Shown one piece after another: positions 16,466 to 19,304 of a DNA stretch of 19,304 bases (within the stretch, counting starts at the first letter, position 1; every line of letters starts with the position of its first letter). The notes beneath the pieces were generated by a model. It had not been told where the DNA came from and made no database searches. It worked only from the letters and a program-made list of their open reading frames with translations. Both the position numbers and the translations under genes were made by a program. The DNA is from Ktedonobacter sp. 13_1_20CM_4_53_11 (GTDB lineage: Bacteria > Chloroflexota > Ktedonobacteria > Ktedonobacterales > Ktedonobacteraceae): the NCBI GenBank assembly GCA_001919995.1, contig MNIY01000131.1, positions 1-19,304 on the forward strand. Direction: 5' to 3'.

Positions 16466-17761
16466 ATGTCGTACGTCTTTGTGATTGATCAGGAGAAGCG
16501 GCCCCTCGATCCGGTTCATCCCGGTCGAGCCCGCAAGCTCCTCTCATCTGGGAAGGCAGCCGTCTACCGGCGATTTCCCTTTGTCCTGATTCTCAAGCAT
16601 CCAGTTTCTGAAGCGCATCCACAGCCCCTGCGCCTGAAAATTGATCCAGGGTCCAAGACAACGGGGCTCGCCGTCCTCAACGATACATCAGGACAGGTGC
16701 TATGGGCTGCGGAGTTGGTTCACCGGGGAGAAGAGGTCCACCAGGCGCTGCAAAAACGGGCTGGCGTGCGTCGAGGTCGCCGTTCTCGGCATACGCGCTA
16801 CCGGGCGGCCCGCTTTAGCAATCGTCGGCGCAAACGCGGGTGGCTTGCTCCTTCGTTGTGCTCACGGATGCAAAATGTGCAGACCTGGACCAGGCGGCTG
16901 ATGCGTTGGTGCCCGCTGGGTGCCATTTCCTATGAGGCGGTGCGCTTCGACACCCAGGCCATCCAAAACCCTGAGATCAAGGGAGTCGCCTACCAACACG
17001 GAACTCTCGCGGGGCTAGAAGTTAAAGAGTATCTTTTACTCAAATGGCGACATAAATGCGTCTACTGCCAAAAAGGAGATATCCCGCTCGAAGTGGAACA
17101 TATCGTGCCCAAAAGACGTGGAGGCAGTGACCGGATCACCAATCTCACCCTGGCCTGCGAAGCGTGCAATCAACAAAAAGGCTCCCAAACCGCCCAGGCA
17201 TTTGGCTTTCCCCACCTCCAGGCACAGGCCTTGCAACCATTAAAAGACGCAGCAGCAGTGAACTCGACACGTTGGGCGCTCTATGAACGACTCAAAGCCA
17301 CAGGACTGCCGATCGAGGTCAGTACGGGGGGCCAGACAAAATGGAATAGGAAACAACGCGGCATTCCCAAGAGTCATTGGCTCGACGCTGTATGCGTGGG
17401 GCCATCTACACCAGAGCGGGTCCAGTGGCAACATGTTATCCCCCTGCTTATCACAGCCAGAGGCCGACAATGCCGCCAGCTTTGTAATGTTGACGGATGG
17501 GGATTTCCAAGGAGCCGCCCGAAAGGGCCGAGCAAAGTCTTTGGATTCCAAACGGGGGATATGGTTCAGGCAGTCGTCACCAGAGGGAAAAGGATGGGTA
17601 CATATGTTGGACGCGTTGCCATTAAAACTGATGGGTACTTTAAGATTATCGGCGCACATGGCATGGTGGAGGGCATTCATGCTCGCTATTGCTCGCCTCT
17701 ACATCGCGTTGATGGTTATGAGTATCAAAAAGGTTCGGCGGCGCTTCCTCCCCAGATGTGA
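16466..17761 (+). CDS. iscB: IscB RNA-guided DNA endonuclease (RuvC-HNH, Cas9-ancestor group)
   Basis: A complete 431-residue IscB. In order: PLMP-type N-terminal domain (RPLDPVHPGRARKLLSSGKA, 12-31), RuvC-I LKIDPGSKTTG with D60, an Arg-rich bridge helix (101-124), RuvC-II ISYEAVRFDTQ with E157, an HNH domain (about 190-245) with H212 in EVEHIVPKRRGG and zinc cysteines C198/C201 and C231/C234, RuvC-III KSHWLDAVC with D307, and a C-terminal target/TAM-interacting domain (about 330-425). All catalytic residues are present, so both nuclease sites should work. With the upstream omega RNA it would cut double-stranded DNA next to a short motif (TAM). The start is 16466: AGAGGA lies 7 nt before it and the family N-terminus begins here. 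The frame is open back to 16283 only because the omega RNA lacks stops. No tnpA or CRISPR array adjoins. It lies in an HD-domain gene remnant. Confidence 0.95.
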   Translation: MSYVFVIDQEKRPLDPVHPGRARKLLSSGKAAVYRRFPFVLILKHPVSEAHPQPLRLKIDPGSKTTGLAVLNDTSGQVLWAAELVHRGEEVHQALQKRAGVRRGRRSRHTRYRAARFSNRRRKRGWLAPSLCSRMQNVQTWTRRLMRWCPLGAISYEAVRFDTQAIQNPEIKGVAYQHGTLAGLEVKEYLLLKWRHKCVYCQKGDIPLEVEHIVPKRRGGSDRITNLTLACEACNQQKGSQTAQAFGFPHLQAQALQPLKDAAAVNSTRWALYERLKATGLPIEVSTGGQTKWNRKQRGIPKSHWLDAVCVGPSTPERVQWQHVIPLLITARGRQCRQLCNVDGWGFPRSRPKGPSKVFGFQTGDMVQAVVTRGKRMGTYVGRVAIKTDGYFKIIGAHGMVEGIHARYCSPLHRVDGYEYQKGSAALPPQM

Positions 17762-17783
17762 ACATCGGGGCCTCCGCGCCGCC
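17737..17783 (+). repeat. Large composite stem-loop spanning the iscB stop codon
   Basis: GGCGGCGC (17737-17744) pairs perfectly with GCGCCGCC (17776-17783). Inside, CCCC-A-GATG (17750-17758) pairs with CATCGGGG (17763-17770) around TGAA, which contains the stop codon TGA (17759-17761). A symmetrical 5-nt internal loop separates the two helices. No T-run follows, so it looks more like a transposon-end hairpin than a terminator. It lies immediately before the host HD-gene sequence resumes. Confidence 0.75.
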
Positions 17784-17787
17784 TTCT

Positions 17788-17892
17788 GGTGAAGGAGCCG
17801 AAGACACTGCCCATGACTTTGATCACCTTGTCCGTGTCATGGCTATTGCAGATTCGATTCAAACGATCGAGGGAGGAGATCTTCTCAATTAG
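17788..17892 (+). pseudogene. HD-domain phosphohydrolase gene remnant (internal fragment)
   Basis: Immediately right of the iscB element one frame reads GEGAEDTAHDFDHLVRVMAI and then ADSIQTIEGGDLLN before TAG at 17890-17892. The pattern HDFDHLxRVxxxAxxIxxxEGGD is the start of the HD domain in small metal-dependent phosphohydrolases (compare the AHDxxHxxRV segment of E. coli YedJ). The second half of the domain, including the LAALLHDI metal site, is missing, as is the true N-terminus. The sequence has the codon structure of a real gene but no start or ribosome site here. It probably continued the gene at 16178 before iscB entered, and a second deletion or junction removed the C-terminal part near 17886. 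The product, if any, would be inactive. Confidence 0.6.
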
Positions 17893-18608
17893 CTTATTCG
17901 ATAATTGAATGACGCCGCTTTCCTCGCTGCTGCGCTCAGGTGGACAGTAAATCCTACCTGTGGATGGAGAGTAACATACTGTACCACCACCGGACCTGGA
18001 TCAGCCGTCAGTACCACAACTACGACACTCGATGCGATAATATGTGCATTGGCAACCATAACCTCGCATTGCCCCTTCTCAAACCGACCTGAACCCGAGG
18101 TTTCTTGACCGTCTTCATCAGCACGAGGACCCACAGGACCTGCAAGCCTGTCCACAGCTGGCATACTTGGATTGGTGTCCGCTTCATAAGATCGCACCCC
18201 GGTCATTTCAGGTTTCTCAATTGCCTCCTGCTTGGGAACAACCTGCAAACGCACCTTTGTTGCACGTCTCGGTGAACGTTGCCTGCTTTGCACAGGACCA
18301 GGCGCTTCCGTTGGTCGAGAAACCGCTGCCCCCACTGTAGCTAGAGGAAGATAATCGGTTCGTACCTTCACTGATCTACTGACCGCCGGCAACTCTTTAG
18401 ATTGAAGACTCAAGCGCGGGGGAATAAGCGCCGTACTTTTTATGATAGGGACATTATCTTCAACCTCGTCTGATTCCGGGTCTTCCTGAGCAGACACATC
18501 TGTCAACGCTTCTTCAACTGAGGCCGAGAGGTCAAAGCGCTCTCTTGCCACACGCGCTTGCCATTGCTGCTGCTCTTTCTCATCAATGTCATCAAGCCAG
18601 TCCATCAT
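17889..18608 (-). CDS. Uncharacterised protein with acidic N-terminus and C-terminal beta-rich domain
   Basis: A 239-residue protein I cannot assign to a named family. Residues 1-60 are acidic (DWLDDIDEKEQQQ, EDPESDEVEDN). Residues 60-165 are Pro/Arg/Ser-rich and probably disordered. The last 70 or so residues form a likely beta-sandwich: KGQCEVMVANAHIIASSVVV, then VLTADPGPVVVQYVTLHPQ and VGFTVHLSAAARKAASFNYR. That end looks complete and I have an impression of similar tails in other Ktedonobacteria proteins, so it is probably not cut by the neighbouring insertion. AGAGG lies 3 nt before the first ATG (18608) and 6 nt before the second (18605), so the second may be the real start. An extended -10 promoter is about 65 nt upstream. 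Its stop overlaps the end of the HD-gene remnant on the other strand. Confidence 0.65.
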   Translation of the reverse strand: MMDWLDDIDEKEQQQWQARVARERFDLSASVEEALTDVSAQEDPESDEVEDNVPIIKSTALIPPRLSLQSKELPAVSRSVKVRTDYLPLATVGAAVSRPTEAPGPVQSRQRSPRRATKVRLQVVPKQEAIEKPEMTGVRSYEADTNPSMPAVDRLAGPVGPRADEDGQETSGSGRFEKGQCEVMVANAHIIASSVVVVVLTADPGPVVVQYVTLHPQVGFTVHLSAAARKAASFNYRIS

Positions 18609-18673
18609 CTACCTCTAATTGATTTTAGAACATTGTATCGAATTTCGTGACACGGTCTGGAATATCAAGAGGC

Positions 18674-18682
18674 ATTATAACA
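18674..18682 (-). promoter_or_regulatory. Extended -10 promoter of the 239-residue protein gene
   Basis: On the minus strand TGTTATAAT combines a perfect TATAAT (18674-18679) with the TGn extension. The -35 region is poor, which fits an extended -10 promoter. It lies after the methyltransferase stop. Confidence 0.5.
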
Positions 18683-18750
18683 TATCTCTTAAGAGCAAAA
18701 TGGGCCAATAGCACATTTGGGCTGTGCCAAGCTGCTGGAATCTCTCCTCC

Positions 18751-19304
18751 CTACTTCTGCACCGTGATTATAGCCCCTATCATTGCCTCGACTGGTGGCA
18801 CAAGCATTCCATTGCGCTCAACCAGCCAGTCCTCCAGCAAATGGCGTAACTCCTTGCGCGTCGCATCATCACCGGGTAAAATGAGCTGCTCTGACACCTC
18901 TTCCACTGCAACATCAACAGAAGGATAGCTGAGGATTACGGGGAGTTTGACGACTTCCACATCTGCGTATATCCCCAACTCATAAAGCACGTCGAGCACA
19001 TGAATATATCCAGGAGGCAGACGTCGCTCATCTCCATGGAAGTGTTTCCAGAGATGGCCAGTTAAAGCATCAATAGAGGTTGCTCGCATGTAGATATAGC
19101 AAATATGGCCCGTCGCTTTAATCAGTTTCGCCAGGAAAGGTACAATGTCGACTATTGGATAGAGTACGTGACTACAGATAACGATATCTGCTGCAAGAGT
19201 CTCGGGAGCATCCTGCCAGATCGACTGAATAATGGTGATATTTGTGAGGCCCTGTCCATCCGCGTCCTTGCGCAAATAACCCAGCATTGCAGCATTTGGT
19301 TCAA
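18751..19304 (-). CDS. SAM-dependent methyltransferase, C-terminal part (partial)
   Basis: The frame is open to the window edge, where EPNAAMLGYLRKDA reads like the segment after motif I of class I methyltransferases (V-E-P-x-x-x-M-L). The start and the glycine-rich SAM-binding motif are therefore outside the window, and the ATG at 19287 is internal. Further family signals are NITIIQSIWQDAP, then ADIVICSHVLYPIVDIVPFL (motifs II and post-II) and IKATGHICYIYMR. The visible part has 184 residues. The rest is charged and helical with a final hydrophobic strand (AMIGAIITVQK). The substrate is not predictable. The downstream gene on the same strand has its own promoter, so the two are probably not an operon. 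Confidence 0.75.
   Translation of the reverse strand, partial: EPNAAMLGYLRKDADGQGLTNITIIQSIWQDAPETLAADIVICSHVLYPIVDIVPFLAKLIKATGHICYIYMRATSIDALTGHLWKHFHGDERRLPPGYIHVLDVLYELGIYADVEVVKLPVILSYPSVDVAVEEVSEQLILPGDDATRKELRHLLEDWLVERNGMLVPPVEAMIGAIITVQK

Larger units (their letters stand above)
16202..17787 (+). mobile_element. IscB-type element (IS200/IS605-like, without tnpA), approximate ends
   Basis: The unit comprises the omega RNA scaffold, iscB and a 3' stem-loop at 17737-17783. Host coding sequence of a broken HD-domain gene seems to resume at about 17788 and end at about 16201, which fixes the borders to within roughly 10 nt. There is no TnpA (Y1 transposase) and no target duplication, as expected for IS200/IS605-related elements, which insert by single-strand transfer and make none. 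Mobility would need a TnpA from elsewhere. The border call depends on the HD-gene interpretation. Confidence 0.5.

Noticed and set aside
17283..17792. 169-codon plus-strand frame inside iscB
   Set aside because: It overlaps iscB's RuvC-III and C-terminal domain in another frame and resembles no protein.
17885..17908. Inverted repeat TCAATTA/TAATTGA as a terminator for the convergent genes
   Set aside because: The stem is AT-only apart from one pair and has no T-run, so it is mentioned only as a possible junction mark.

Overview
The window looks like chromosomal DNA of a Chloroflexota bacterium, most likely of the class Ktedonobacteria. The reasons are moderate GC content with AT-rich intergenic regions, a cytoplasmic multi-GAF histidine kinase, a TPR-type XRE regulator, a DUF4342 protein, and above all a solitary iscB of the kind known in many copies in Ktedonobacter racemifer. 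The taxonomy is inferred from gene content, not tested by alignment.

Layout. Positions 1-3385 hold the end of a helix-hairpin-helix protein, a class III aminotransferase (GabT-like), a convergent class IV aminotransferase and a small DUF4342 protein. Clear stem-loops separate several of these. Positions 3465-8083 (minus strand) hold a tightly coupled type IIA topoisomerase operon, B subunit then A subunit. The A subunit has lost the GyrA box, so it is probably topoisomerase IV-like. A 538-bp AT-rich region with divergent promoters and a 14-bp palindrome separates it from an XRE/TPR regulator (8622-9989). Positions 10025-10328 carry tandem repeats that alternate 67 and 65 bp and end in a perfect 22-bp inverted repeat. 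Then come a zinc-ribbon protein, a convergent J-domain protein, a YihY/BrkB membrane protein and a 983-residue orphan histidine kinase.

The most notable part is 16162-17892. A complete IscB (RuvC plus HNH RNA-guided nuclease, the ancestral group of Cas9) sits behind a roughly 260-nt structured non-coding region that should be its omega RNA. The unit appears to have inserted in an HD-domain phosphohydrolase gene just downstream of the kinase. A possible start of that gene lies left of the element, and the characteristic AHDFDHLVRV segment lies immediately right of it. No TnpA transposase is visible. The omega RNA guide would therefore be copied from the broken gene, so an uninterrupted allele would be its natural target.

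The right end (17889-19304, minus strand) has a protein with a low-complexity middle and a beta-rich C-terminal domain, and the C-terminal part of a SAM-dependent methyltransferase that runs out of the window.
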